Shown here: positions 19,967-29,030 of the stretch, piece by piece
Numbering within the stretch: the first letter of the stretch is position 1
Layout: the number at the start of each line of letters is the position of its first letter
Source: Treponema sp. Marseille-Q4130
GTDB lineage: Bacteria > Spirochaetota > Spirochaetia > Treponematales > Treponemataceae
Direction of reading: 5' to 3'
NCBI RefSeq assembly: GCF_014334325.1
Contig: NZ_JACSET010000004.1
Coordinates: forward strand, 1 to 64,000
Length of the DNA: 64,000 bases
Notes under the pieces: generated by a model
Seen by the model: the letters and a program-made list of their open reading frames with translations, nothing else
Database searches by the model: none
What the model was told of the DNA's origin: nothing
Position numbers and translations under genes: made by a program

Positions 19967-21484
19967 TTATTCGCCCGTCGCGACCTTCATGATATTTTCC
20001 TGCGTCGCGTCTTTGTTTGTAAACTCTTTTCGTATTTTCCCGCCGCGGAACACGCAGATCCGGTCGCACACGGAAAGCAGCTCCGTCAAATCCGAAGAAA
20101 CCATGATGACGCCTTTGCCTTCTTCGGCAAGCCGGCGCATGAGGATATAGATTTCGCTTTTGCTCCCGACGTCGATACCCTTTGTCGGCTCGTCGAATAT
20201 GAGCGCTTTCGAATCGGCGGCCATCCATTTTCCCAGAATAACTTTTTGCTGATTGCCGCCTGAAAGCTCGGTGATGTTTTCGTGTATGCTGCTGCATTTT
20301 ATCGAAAGCTTTTCTTTTTGCACGGCCGCATCGTCAAGTTCGCGTTTCAAATCGATTAAGCCCCAGAGCCCGCGCAGTTCCGACGTCTTTATAAACGGCA
20401 CGATGGAAATATTTTGTTTTATGTCGAAGTTGTGCATAAAACCCGTTTCCCGTCTGTTTTCCGTAACCATTGCAAGCCCGTTTTTTATCGAGTCGTAAGG
20501 AGTTCGGATCGAAACCTCTTTTCCGTTGATAAAAATTTCCCCCGATTCGCGCTTATCCGCTCCGAAAATCGCATTCATCAATTCGCTTCTGCCCGAACCG
20601 ATGAGACCGAAAAAACCGAGTATTTCTTTTTTGTGAACTTGAAACGACACATCGTCCGCTTTTTTGTCTTTCCGCGAAATGTGACGCGCTTCAAAGACTA
20701 CCGGCTCTTTCGATAAATCCGCACTGCTTTTATCCAAGTATGTGCCGTATATTTCCTTGCCGACCATCATTTTAATAAGATCGTCGACGGTAACGTCTTC
20801 GACGCTGCGCGTACCGACCGATTTTCCGTCTTTTAAAACCGTAACGCGGTCGCCGATCTGTTTGATTTCTTCCATCTTGTGAGAGATGTAGACGATGCCT
20901 TTGCCTTGTTTTTTCAAATTGCGGACGATGTCGAAAAGTTTTGCCGTTTCGGATAATGTCAGCGATGTCGTCGGCTCGTCCATGATGATGACGCGGGAAT
21001 CGGCGACGATCGCTTTTGCGATTTCGCACTGCTGTTTTTCCGATATGCTTAAATTTTCAACATATTCTTTCGGGCTTCGGTTTAACCCGACCGTCGCAAG
21101 CGCTTCGGAAGCTTTTTTGAGCATGAGTTCGTAATCGACGACCGGTACGCCGAATTTTTTTATCGTAGGAAGCTTTCCGACGAACATATTTTCCATAATG
21201 GAAAGCTCGCCTATAAGACTCAGTTCCTGATAGATGATGCTGATTCCCAAATCCTGCGACTCTTTCGGCGTCAGCTTTTCATAGGATTTTCCGTCGATAT
21301 CGATTTTGCCGCTCGTCGGCTGAAATACTCCGCTCAATATTTTCATGAGCGTCGATTTACCCGCGCCGTTTTCTCCGAGCAGAACGTGTACTTCACCGGC
21401 ACGGATGTCAAAAGTTATATCGCTCAGCGCTTTGACACCCGGAAAAATTTTTGTAACGTGCTCGATTTGAACTAGCGTTTCCAT
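19967..21484 (-). CDS. alsA: D-allose ABC transporter ATP-binding protein
   Basis: 505-aa double-ATPase of the RbsA/MglA/AlsA class that energises sugar import. The first module has GENGAGKST near 38-46 and VIIMDEPTTSLT. The second module has a degenerate P-loop (GFFGLIGSGRSELMN), as usual in this family, with LSGGNQQKVILGKW and ALIFDEPTKGIDVG. ATG 21484 (METLVQIEHV) is the sensible start; the frame runs to 21535 but the family N-terminus begins here. It lies 57 nt after the LacI-type regulator gene. Confidence 0.92.
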   Translation of the reverse strand: METLVQIEHVTKIFPGVKALSDITFDIRAGEVHVLLGENGAGKSTLMKILSGVFQPTSGKIDIDGKSYEKLTPKESQDLGISIIYQELSLIGELSIMENMFVGKLPTIKKFGVPVVDYELMLKKASEALATVGLNRSPKEYVENLSISEKQQCEIAKAIVADSRVIIMDEPTTSLTLSETAKLFDIVRNLKKQGKGIVYISHKMEEIKQIGDRVTVLKDGKSVGTRSVEDVTVDDLIKMMVGKEIYGTYLDKSSADLSKEPVVFEARHISRKDKKADDVSFQVHKKEILGFFGLIGSGRSELMNAIFGADKRESGEIFINGKEVSIRTPYDSIKNGLAMVTENRRETGFMHNFDIKQNISIVPFIKTSELRGLWGLIDLKRELDDAAVQKEKLSIKCSSIHENITELSGGNQQKVILGKWMAADSKALIFDEPTKGIDVGSKSEIYILMRRLAEEGKGVIMVSSDLTELLSVCDRICVFRGGKIRKEFTNKDATQENIMKVATGE

Positions 21485-21541
21485 GTTGTCCGTCCTGTAT
21501 AATTTCTCATACGTCCTCCTAGTGTGCGGCGGCAAAATGCG

Positions 21542-22537
21542 CTATGTCGTCTTCCGTCTTTCCAGCGTGACGGGAATCAATATATGCGTATTTTTAATAA
21601 ATTTACGGTGCAGCTTATCTATGATAAGCGCGCCTGCCGTGTATGCGATCGCGTGCGAATCCTGCGTTATCGTCGTTATCGGCGGGTTGCAGAATTTGCT
21701 GAGGGAAACGTTGTCGAAGCCGACGATCTTTACGTCGTCGGGAACACGATAGCCGGTTTCCTGCAATGCGTTGACGCAGCCGAGTGCTATCATATCGGTC
21801 GAGCAAAAGATGCCGTCGAAGTCGAGTGCTTTTGCCGAAAGTCGTTTTTTCAGCGACCTGCGCGCCGCTTCGTATTCGGGAGATGTATGCAGTTCCATCG
21901 TTGGTACATACGGAACGCCGTATTCGCCGAGCGCTTTTAAATAGCCCTCCCTCCGTTCGACAACGATCGAAACGTCCCTCCTGTCGCGTGCAAAAAGAAT
22001 TTTTTTACAGCCTTTATCCAAAAGCTCTTTCGTTGCAAGGTAGCCGCCGCTTACGTTATCCGATTGCACTAAGACGGACGCATTTTTCGGACAGCGGTCT
22101 ATGTATACGATGAACGGACACGAAGATGCATTTATTTTCGGAATACGGTCTTGCCCCGAAATATAGATGATCGCATCGACGTTCCTCGAAATCAAATTTC
22201 GCAATTGCGTTTGTTCTTTTTTTTCGTCTTCGTTCGTATCGCAGATAAGCAGCGTATATTTTTGCGTAACGAAAAAATCATCCAATTCGCGGATGAGACG
22301 TGCAAAATATTCGTTCGTTATGTCCGGCACGATGACGCCGATACACATACTTTTGCGCGTGCGAAGCGAAACGGCGTTGAGGTTAGGGGAATAACCGGAT
22401 TCTCGTATGGCTTTTAAAACTTTTTGTTTTGTCTTTTCGCTGTATCCTTCGGCGCGATTGATGACGCGGGATACGGTAGCGATCGAAACATTTGTCCGCT
22501 TTGCGATTTCAACGATGGAGTTTTTCTTTTCAGCCAT
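21542..22537 (-). CDS. LacI-family transcriptional regulator of the als operon
   Basis: 331 aa. An N-terminal HTH (VEIAKRTNVSIATVSRVINRAEGYSEKTKQ is the helix-turn-helix and hinge region, about residues 9-38) is followed by a periplasmic-binding-protein-like sensor domain (IGVIVPDITNEYFARLIREL...VKIVGFDNVSLSKFCNPPITTITQD). GGAG lies 6 nt before the ATG. It is the first gene of the operon and a perfect 22-bp palindrome lies 72 nt upstream, so autoregulation and allose-responsive control are likely (inference). E. coli uses the unrelated RpiR/AlsR at this position. Confidence 0.92.
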   Translation of the reverse strand: MAEKKNSIVEIAKRTNVSIATVSRVINRAEGYSEKTKQKVLKAIRESGYSPNLNAVSLRTRKSMCIGVIVPDITNEYFARLIRELDDFFVTQKYTLLICDTNEDEKKEQTQLRNLISRNVDAIIYISGQDRIPKINASSCPFIVYIDRCPKNASVLVQSDNVSGGYLATKELLDKGCKKILFARDRRDVSIVVERREGYLKALGEYGVPYVPTMELHTSPEYEAARRSLKKRLSAKALDFDGIFCSTDMIALGCVNALQETGYRVPDDVKIVGFDNVSLSKFCNPPITTITQDSHAIAYTAGALIIDKLHRKFIKNTHILIPVTLERRKTT

Positions 22538-22608
22538 TTTTTGCTCCGTCCGCCCGCTTTTTAAAGCGGGGACAAGAGAATAACCGCATTGATCCGTTCA
22601 ACTGCGAC

Positions 22609-22630
22609 ATTACGTAAACGTTTACGTAAT
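22609..22630. promoter_or_regulatory. Palindromic operator for the LacI-type regulator
   Basis: A perfect 22-bp palindrome with half-site ATTACGTAAAC and the central AAACGTTT typical of LacI-family operators. It lies directly downstream of the proximal -10 box. Confidence 0.85.
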
Positions 22631-22659
22631 ATTTTACACCAAAATTTTTCACGCTTCAA
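22631..22659 (-). promoter_or_regulatory. Proximal als operon promoter, overlapped by the operator
   Basis: Minus strand: TTGAAG (22654-22659), 17-nt spacer, TAAAAT (22631-22636). The predicted start falls inside the operator at 22609-22630, a classic repression geometry. Confidence 0.65.
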
Positions 22660-22675
22660 CTCACGCATTAGATTA

Positions 22676-22703
22676 AGTATACACCATTCCAGCTATTTGT
22701 CAA
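22676..22703 (-). promoter_or_regulatory. Distal als operon promoter
   Basis: Minus strand: consensus TTGACA (22698-22703), 16-nt spacer, TATACT (22676-22681). The operator would sit about 40-60 nt downstream of its start, able to act as a roadblock. Confidence 0.65.
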
Positions 22704-22880
22704 TAAAAATTTTTATTTTTTTGAAAGGGAACTCTTTACCGTGTAAACGTGCGGCTGAAAGGAAAGCGTCGTATCGTGCGGGCATATCATTCAAACTTCG
22801 ATTTTCGAAAGCGTTTTCAAATATACGGCAACACGCAGCCTGTATGTACCCTACGTAAAAATCCAACCTGTGTACGCGAA

Positions 22881-22909
22881 TTGATTTTCGCGCCGTTTCG
22901 CGCTATCAT
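22881..22909 (+). promoter_or_regulatory. Promoter of the FN3/TPR gene, predicting a leaderless mRNA
   Basis: TTGATT (22881-22886), 17-nt spacer, TATCAT (22904-22909). The start codon begins 6 nt after the -10 box, where +1 is expected. There is no Shine-Dalgarno sequence. Confidence 0.6.
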
Positions 22910-22915
22910 ACTTCT

Positions 22916-23821
22916 ATGAAGCATTTTCGACCGCTCGTCATCACAGCCGTCTTTATATCCGCGTCCTTCGCCGCTTTTGCATCGGAGCGTCCCATCGTTA
23001 CCGGCATAAAAGCCGAAGCCGGGTCGGCAAAGCGCATTTCCGTTACGTGGACGCCGCCTAAAAATCCCGAACCGGCCGTCACTTCTCTCGCCGTATTTCG
23101 AACGGAAGAACCTGTCGCGTCTTTTTCGCAGATAGCGTCCCTCGACCCTGTCGCACAACTTGCAAAAGACAGCGCATCGTTTGCCGACAGCGTTCCCGAT
23201 TATAAAGATTATTATTATGCCGTCGTCGCCGTCACGGAAAAAGGACGCTACGACATCGTTATCCCCTCGGTAAATGCGACGGTAAACGGCGTGCACGCCC
23301 GGCTCCCGAAAAAAAACGCCGCAAAAGATACGAGCGCATCCGCACGGGAAAAGCTCTACCCTGAAGGCGCCGTCCGCGAAACGCCGCTTCCTTACATCGA
23401 TTTGATCGAAAGTGTAAACGAAAACAAACGGACGGCTATGAGCAAAAGCACGAGAGAGCAGGCGCGGCTTCTTTCAGGTTCGGCGGAAAAAACGCGCGAG
23501 CCGCTTTCACCCCATGTGTTCGAAGAGGATTTGATTTCGCCGGACGGAGGTGACGATTACCTTTTGTTCGACGTTTTGAAAACGACCTTTATCAAACGGA
23601 AATACAAGGAAGCTCAAACCGAACTTTTGCGCCTGCTTGCAACGAACAGAAGCGATGCGGTTACGTCCCGCGCATTTTTTTATTTGGGCGAATCCTACTA
23701 TTTCGGCGGAAACTACGCCGATGCGGTAAACGCCTTTTTGCACGTAACCGACGCCTACCCCTCCCTCGCAAAAAAATGGATCGATTCGTCGCTCGACTTC
23801 ATGCAGCTGCAGAAAAATTAA
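22916..23821 (+). CDS. Exported protein with FN3-like and TPR-like domains
   Basis: 301 aa. The signal peptide (MKHFRPLVITAVFISASFAAFA) is followed by a fibronectin-III-like domain (about 27-120: RISVTWTPPKNPEPAVTSLA, then YYYAVVAVTEKGRYD). A charged linker leads to a C-terminal TPR-like pair (KYKEAQTELLRLLATN; AFFYLGESYYFGGNYADAV). Probably a periplasmic or outer-membrane-associated scaffold; function unknown. No ribosome-binding site precedes the ATG. Its stop is separated by only 3 nt from the convergent TPR gene. Confidence 0.8.
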   Translation: MKHFRPLVITAVFISASFAAFASERPIVTGIKAEAGSAKRISVTWTPPKNPEPAVTSLAVFRTEEPVASFSQIASLDPVAQLAKDSASFADSVPDYKDYYYAVVAVTEKGRYDIVIPSVNATVNGVHARLPKKNAAKDTSASAREKLYPEGAVRETPLPYIDLIESVNENKRTAMSKSTREQARLLSGSAEKTREPLSPHVFEEDLISPDGGDDYLLFDVLKTTFIKRKYKEAQTELLRLLATNRSDAVTSRAFFYLGESYYFGGNYADAVNAFLHVTDAYPSLAKKWIDSSLDFMQLQKN

Positions 23822-23824
23822 TAA

Positions 23825-26023
23825 TTAATAAATACTGCGGATAATATCGATAAGTACGGGTTTCCGCCGTTCGCCCAAATCGCCGGCCAATACCGCTTTC
23901 GACTGTCCCGAGTCGGCAGTCTTTCCCGTACCGGCAGACGGCGCATTGTCGACGACGCGCGAAGCGTTTCCCGCTTTGCTTTCCGCAGCTTTATCGGGCA
24001 TCGAAACAAGAACGACTTCATCGCCCGTGTTTACCCGATCGTAAAATCCGCTCTTTACGAACTCGCCTTCCGACACTTCTTCTCCCGCTTCGGTAATCGT
24101 AAGCGTGCCGAGCGCATCCTTGTCGGCGTATGTCAATCCAATTTCCGAATCCGCCGTTTTGAGCGCACCCTTGGGTACAACGGCGAACACCGCGCCTTTT
24201 TGCAGCAGTTCGGATCGACCGACATCGATCAATAAATTCGTCCCGCTCCTGTCGAGGATGTTCCCGCGGACGGGCAAACTCGAAAGGACTGAAGAGCGCA
24301 ACCTGCGCAGCACGTTCGTATAGCGTCCGCTTCCGGTGCCGTAAAACGACATAGGTCTGACTGCCGAACCCGTACGACCGGAATACATCGCCGCATCGAG
24401 GACGATGTCGCGTTCGCCTTCGTCGAGCGAAAGCATGATAAAATAATCTTCGCCCGCGCTCTGCGCTTTTCGGTACGCTTCCCCGAAACCCGAAACGGGA
24501 GCCGTTCGTGCGTGCACGAATGTGACGGAAACGCCCGAAAACATATCGGCTGCAAACTCGGCGGTGATCATCGGAGAATCGGCGTGAACGAAGCGCGCGG
24601 TATTTTGCGTATAGTATAGACCGATACGCCAGCGAATTTTATCGAGGTAAAAGGGTTCGACGTTCCACCGCTTTGCAAGCGAATCCTGTAAAAGCGAATC
24701 GTAAGCTTCGACGGCATCGTCCAAGCGCTTTTCGCTCGTGCGGCGCGCTTCCGAAGAAACGCTTGAAAGGGGATCCCTGTTATCCTGTACGAATTTAAGC
24801 TGTTCGAGACAGAGTTCGTGCAAACCGTTTATGTCGAGCATTTCGGCAAAGGCTCTGCGCGCCGCGGTGTCCGTCGGGTTTACTTTCAGCGCCCGCTGGT
24901 ACTCGTAGCTTGCACCCGTGCCGTCAAAGCGCTTCATATATTCGCCCGCATTTTTTATGTGCCACTTCGCCCATTCCTTTCTCCGCGCATCTTCGATCGG
25001 AACAGTTTTATTGACCTCGAGTTCGAGAGCCGCACGCATCACTTCATCGAAAGGATCGACTGAAAGCCCCGTCGTCCACGTCGCTATCGCATCGGCAGTA
25101 TTTCCTAATCGATATTGAGAAAGCCCTTTTAAATACCACGCGCCGTTCGCATTCCTCGACCTCGCTATTCTGAAATCCGAAACGTCGATCGCATCGGCGT
25201 ATTTATTTTCCGAATACAATATCGAAGCGAGCAGTTCGTATGCTTTGTCGTAGCGGCCGTTTATCTCAACTGCCGTGCGAGCCGCTTTTTCGGCAGCAGA
25301 AAGATTACCCTGCATAGCGGCGAGCTTTGCGCTCATATAGTGCACTTCCGCTTCGCCCGAATGATAGCGCAGCGCCTGCGACATATAACGGGAAGCAGCG
25401 GAGCTATTACCCCGCTCGGCTGAAACAAAGGCGAGGCTTAAAAGCGCTTTGCGGTTCGACGGATCTCTCTCAAGCGCTTCGGCGTATTTTCCTTCGGCTG
25501 CGGAAATCCTCCCGCTGAAAAGTTCGAGTTCCGCCATACCGAACCTCGCGTTGACGTCGTTCGGATACTGCGCCAATATTTTTTCGAATATGACCCGAGC
25601 TTCGGAAAGGTTTCCGAGCGCAATGCGGCACATACCTCGAAGATTTTGTACGGCCGTACTGTTCCGCGCATATTTTTCGGCGGACGAAAGATAGCCGAGC
25701 GCCGTGTCGTATTGACCGAGCTGATACGCGCACTCGGCGAGGCGGAACCACGCATCTGCATAAGCGGGATTTACGCGCACGGCTTCCAAAAAAAGTTCGG
25801 TCGCTTCGTACCACTCTTCCCCGTTCTGCCGTTCGACGCCGCGCGAATACAATTCGGCAGCCGTCGGAGGAGAAGCAAAAAGCGGAATCGCCAAAAGGAG
25901 AACGCACAGCGCACAGAAAACGATTTTTCGTTTTTTTTGCGCAGCCGGATCGATGACGGACTCCGTCGATATGTGAAAGCGGATTTTATCCGTCCGCCGC
26001 TTGCGCGTCATATTATTTGTCAT
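23825..26023 (-). CDS. Membrane-anchored or exported TPR-repeat protein
   Basis: About 732 aa. A basic N-terminus and hydrophobic segment (KIVFCALCVLLLAIPLFAS, about 32-50) look like an uncleaved or late signal. Around ten TPR units follow to about residue 420. A C-terminal beta-rich region of unknown type comes next, including RSELLQKGAVFAVVPKGALK and GFYDRVNTGDEVVLVSMP. I took ATG 26023 because GGAG lies 10 nt upstream; 26035 and 26011 are in-frame alternatives. It overlaps the end of the CorC-like gene and is the last gene of the phoH cluster. Probably an envelope scaffold; no specific role can be given. Confidence 0.75.
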   Translation of the reverse strand: MTNNMTRKRRTDKIRFHISTESVIDPAAQKKRKIVFCALCVLLLAIPLFASPPTAAELYSRGVERQNGEEWYEATELFLEAVRVNPAYADAWFRLAECAYQLGQYDTALGYLSSAEKYARNSTAVQNLRGMCRIALGNLSEARVIFEKILAQYPNDVNARFGMAELELFSGRISAAEGKYAEALERDPSNRKALLSLAFVSAERGNSSAASRYMSQALRYHSGEAEVHYMSAKLAAMQGNLSAAEKAARTAVEINGRYDKAYELLASILYSENKYADAIDVSDFRIARSRNANGAWYLKGLSQYRLGNTADAIATWTTGLSVDPFDEVMRAALELEVNKTVPIEDARRKEWAKWHIKNAGEYMKRFDGTGASYEYQRALKVNPTDTAARRAFAEMLDINGLHELCLEQLKFVQDNRDPLSSVSSEARRTSEKRLDDAVEAYDSLLQDSLAKRWNVEPFYLDKIRWRIGLYYTQNTARFVHADSPMITAEFAADMFSGVSVTFVHARTAPVSGFGEAYRKAQSAGEDYFIMLSLDEGERDIVLDAAMYSGRTGSAVRPMSFYGTGSGRYTNVLRRLRSSVLSSLPVRGNILDRSGTNLLIDVGRSELLQKGAVFAVVPKGALKTADSEIGLTYADKDALGTLTITEAGEEVSEGEFVKSGFYDRVNTGDEVVLVSMPDKAAESKAGNASRVVDNAPSAGTGKTADSGQSKAVLAGDLGERRKPVLIDIIRSIY

Positions 26024-26816
26024 CCTCGTTTTCATCTCCGCTTTTCCGTATCACTTTTATCATATTGATACGGTGTCCTTCCATATCCTGTATGATAAAA
26101 TCGAATCCGCCCCACGATGCCTTTTCGTATTTTACCGGAATCTTTCCGAGCAAATCGAATACAAAGCCGCCGAGCGTATCGAAGTCTTCCGTCGGAAACT
26201 CCGCGCCGATCGTTTCGTTCAAATCATCCAAATCTATGCGCGCATCGCACAGCCAAATATTATTTCCGAGCGTGATGATATCTTCCCGCTCGTTGTCGAA
26301 CTCATCCTGAATGTCGCCGACTATCTCTTCGATGATATCTTCCATCGTAACGATGCCGGAAATACCGCCGTATTCGTCGATAGCGATCGCGATGTGCAGG
26401 TGCCGCCGTTTAAACTCGCGCAAAAGCGAATCGATGCGCTTCGATTCAGGAATAAAATACGCTTTGCGGAGGATCTTTTCGAGATCGACCGTTTCATGAG
26501 AAGCGAAAATATGAATCAAATCTTTGACGTAAAGTATGCCGACCACATTGTCGATGGATTCGCTGTAGACCGGAATGCGCGAGTGACCGCTTTTGGCGAT
26601 CTTTTCCATGAGTTCGTCGAGTTCGGTATCGACGGAAATAAAATCGACGTCGATACGCGGGATCATCACTTCCTTTACCGTCGTGTGCGACAGATCTTCG
26701 ATGCCGCGTATCATGCTCCGTTTTTCTTCGTTGATAATTTCCTGCTGTTCGGGACTGACCGCTTCCGCATCGGAAGCGGCTTCTTCCTTTTTGCGTCCTA
26801 AACCGAATAATCCCAT
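26013..26816 (-). CDS. CBS-domain protein of the CorC/TlyC family, no membrane domain
   Basis: 267 aa. Two CBS domains (about 60-185: KEVMIPRIDVDFISVD, SRIPVYSESIDNVVGILYVKDL and IAIAIDEYGGISGIVTMED) are followed by the transporter-associated CorC/HlyC domain (LGGFVFDLLGKIPVKYE). The DUF21/CNNM membrane domain of full-length relatives is absent, as in CorC. ATG 26816 with AAGGTGG upstream was chosen over the longer frame to 26891. It follows ybeY by 8 nt, the common bacterial ybeY-corC pairing. The role is probably Mg2+/Co2+ homeostasis or nucleotide sensing (inference). Confidence 0.88.
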   Translation of the reverse strand: MGLFGLGRKKEEAASDAEAVSPEQQEIINEEKRSMIRGIEDLSHTTVKEVMIPRIDVDFISVDTELDELMEKIAKSGHSRIPVYSESIDNVVGILYVKDLIHIFASHETVDLEKILRKAYFIPESKRIDSLLREFKRRHLHIAIAIDEYGGISGIVTMEDIIEEIVGDIQDEFDNEREDIITLGNNIWLCDARIDLDDLNETIGAEFPTEDFDTLGGFVFDLLGKIPVKYEKASWGGFDFIIQDMEGHRINMIKVIRKSGDENEDDK

Positions 26817-26824
26817 ATACCACC

Positions 26825-27307
26825 TTACCCAATTATTTTTTCGCCGCACAATTTCGCAAGCGCCTGTTCCTGAATGACGAGCATATCGCATTGGGGAGCT
26901 TTACCCTCTTCGATATGCTCTTCTCCGTGATCGTATCCGTTTAAATGCAAAAGAGCGTGCACGATGAGACGCTTGAGCTCCGAGTTTTCGTCCGTCTCGA
27001 ACGCGGCCGCATTTTTCGAAAGCGTGTCCAGGCTGATTGCAATGTCGCCCGCACACTTCCACTGCACGCCCTCTTCGTCTATATATGAAGCTCCGTTTTC
27101 AAAGGAGAGTACATCGGTCGTCCCTTCAATGCCGCGGTACGTTTTGTTGAGAAACGACATATACGCATCGTCGCACAGCAAAATTGAAATCTCCTCTCCG
27201 GAAAAACCGAGCGCATCTAGCGCCTTTTCCGTAAACGGCGCGACGCTTTCAATCCATGACGGAGGCACGACATTTTCGGAAAGGGACACGGCGATCCTGT
27301 CAGCCAT
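26825..27307 (-). CDS. ybeY: Endoribonuclease YbeY
   Basis: Zinc-dependent rRNA maturation and ribosome quality-control nuclease, 160 aa. The metal motif H-x3-H-x5-H is seen as HALLHLNGYDH near the C-terminus. TTDVLSFENG and GDIAISLDTLSKNA are also family-typical. ATG 27307 (MADRIAVSL) gives an 8-nt overlap with the HD-domain gene upstream. The PhoH-HD-YbeY order is a widely conserved neighbourhood. Confidence 0.93.
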   Translation of the reverse strand: MADRIAVSLSENVVPPSWIESVAPFTEKALDALGFSGEEISILLCDDAYMSFLNKTYRGIEGTTDVLSFENGASYIDEEGVQWKCAGDIAISLDTLSKNAAAFETDENSELKRLIVHALLHLNGYDHGEEHIEEGKAPQCDMLVIQEQALAKLCGEKIIG

Positions 27308-29030
27308 TCGATTTTCCCGCATCCGATTTTTTATCGCTTATCTTGTCGTCCCCTTTTTTATCGGGAACTTTGTTTTCTCTGCCGTCTTTTTTATCATCGT
27401 CGGGATTTTTTTGATTCGGATATTCGATCCTGTTGTGATAGTAGCCTGCAAGCAACTGAACGAAAGCGCCCTTTATCTTCGACATATCGCGGAACGTCAA
27501 ATCGCAGTTGTCGAGCTGACCGTGTTCGACCTTTGCGTTGAACAGCATTTGAATGAATTTATCGAGGCGCGATGCGGACGGATTCTCAAGCGTGCGGCAC
27601 GCGGCTTCGACGGTATCGGCAAGCATGACGACGGCGCTTTCACGAGTCGTCGGAGGAGTACCGGTGTATCGAAATTCTTCGGGACTCACGTTCGGGTCCT
27701 TTTCTTTCGCTGCATTGTAAAAATACGAGATGACGCTGTTTCCGTGGTGCTCTGCGATGATGTTGATGATCTGCTCGGGCAAATGCATTTGGTGGGCTTT
27801 TTCGACGCCGCGCTTTACGTGGCTTTTAATGACGGCAACCGAAAGAGAGGGATTGATGTCGTCGTGCTTATTCGTGCCCGTTTGGTTTTCGACAAAGTAT
27901 TCGCTTTGATCCATTTTGCCGATATCGTGGTAATACGCGCCGACGCGGGCGACGAGCGAGTTTGCGCCGATTTCGCGGCACGCGCTTTCGGCAAGCTGCG
28001 CGACCATGAGCGAATGCGTATAGGTGCCGCTCGCTCTAAGCATGAGGCGGCGCATCGTCGGATTGTTGAGATCGCTTAAATCCATGAGGCGGAATACCGA
28101 TGCTGTATTCAGCACGAGTTCAAGCGGCGTCAAAAAACCGAGCGCGAGGATGCCGGAAATAAATCCGTTGAACGCGGCACCTGCAATCGCGATCGGCATT
28201 CTCTGAAAGCTTTCGTTGTCGATGACGATGAGTACGATCATGCATACGATATCGACAAGGGCAAGCAAAAGAGACGCGATGACCATATCGATTCTCCGCT
28301 CGATCTTTCGCACGATATTCGTCGCCGCAAGACACGAAAGTATCGTATACAAAAACGGAATGAACGCCCAGCCGGTTGCATTGTATACGCCGAACGCGGC
28401 TAGAGCACAAAACAACACCGAAGGAAGCTGCCCGTATAAAATCGCAACGAGCAGCGTACAGAACGCCGACGGGATGATCACCGGCAGCATATACGGTGAG
28501 GAAAAAGAAACCGTTTTAAGCGCAAACGCGGCGGCGGCATAGATGAAAAGAAAAAAAACGACTTGCAACACCGATTCACTTAAAAGAATTTTTCTCCCGA
28601 ACGGCAGGAATGCGAACAGTAAAAACCACACGACGCCGAGAACAAGCAAAAATAATTCATTGTTGAGGAATTTCCGGTAATCGAAATATGCGGGCGATTC
28701 GGCGAGTTTTCGGAGTTTGTCGTAATTTTCCTGCTCGATCGCAAATCCCTTGTGAATGATTCGCTCGCCTTTTTGAATCACGATCGGGTTATCGAAAGTA
28801 GCGGCAATGTTCCGAGGTGCGATTATGTCGCGGTCGGCGATCTGCCCTATTTCAAAATCGTCAAGCGAAAAAGAGGCTATCGTCTGGCTCGTCGCAACAT
28901 TTACGAAATTGAGAGCGGAAGCGGCGATATAGCCTGCAACGATCAAAAGGATAACGCGCCAGTGCTTTTTAATATATTCGGTACATACCGCTGCAAAACC
29001 GCGATCGTCATTGTCTTTCTTCATCTTCAT
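27300..29030 (-). CDS. 7TM-HD (PgpH-type) cyclic-di-AMP phosphodiesterase
   Basis: 576-aa membrane protein. An N-terminal helix (about 25-45) precedes a short extracytoplasmic part (about 50-130, ending in IVIQKGERIIHKGF). About seven membrane helices (135-335) and a cytoplasmic HD domain follow (TYTHSLMVAQLAE, VGAYYHDIGKM, HVKRGVEKAHQMHLP, AEHHGNS, MLADTVEAACR). The catalytic HD pair is intact. Gram-positive PgpH has a larger extracellular domain, so this is a compact form. A lysine/aspartate-rich tail ends the protein. Start uncertain between 29030 and 29024; it overlaps phoH by about 20 nt. Confidence 0.88.
   Translation of the reverse strand: MKMKKDNDDRGFAAVCTEYIKKHWRVILLIVAGYIAASALNFVNVATSQTIASFSLDDFEIGQIADRDIIAPRNIAATFDNPIVIQKGERIIHKGFAIEQENYDKLRKLAESPAYFDYRKFLNNELFLLVLGVVWFLLFAFLPFGRKILLSESVLQVVFFLFIYAAAAFALKTVSFSSPYMLPVIIPSAFCTLLVAILYGQLPSVLFCALAAFGVYNATGWAFIPFLYTILSCLAATNIVRKIERRIDMVIASLLLALVDIVCMIVLIVIDNESFQRMPIAIAGAAFNGFISGILALGFLTPLELVLNTASVFRLMDLSDLNNPTMRRLMLRASGTYTHSLMVAQLAESACREIGANSLVARVGAYYHDIGKMDQSEYFVENQTGTNKHDDINPSLSVAVIKSHVKRGVEKAHQMHLPEQIINIIAEHHGNSVISYFYNAAKEKDPNVSPEEFRYTGTPPTTRESAVVMLADTVEAACRTLENPSASRLDKFIQMLFNAKVEHGQLDNCDLTFRDMSKIKGAFVQLLAGYYHNRIEYPNQKNPDDDKKDGRENKVPDKKGDDKISDKKSDAGKSNG

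Larger units (their letters stand above)
22538..22915. other. Divergent regulatory region, als operon versus FN3/TPR gene
   Basis: A 378-bp gene-free stretch holding the als leader, operator and two minus-strand promoters (22609-22703), then an AT-rich tract (22704-22735). About 145 bp with no recognised signal follow, before the plus-strand promoter at 22881-22909. Confidence 0.7.
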
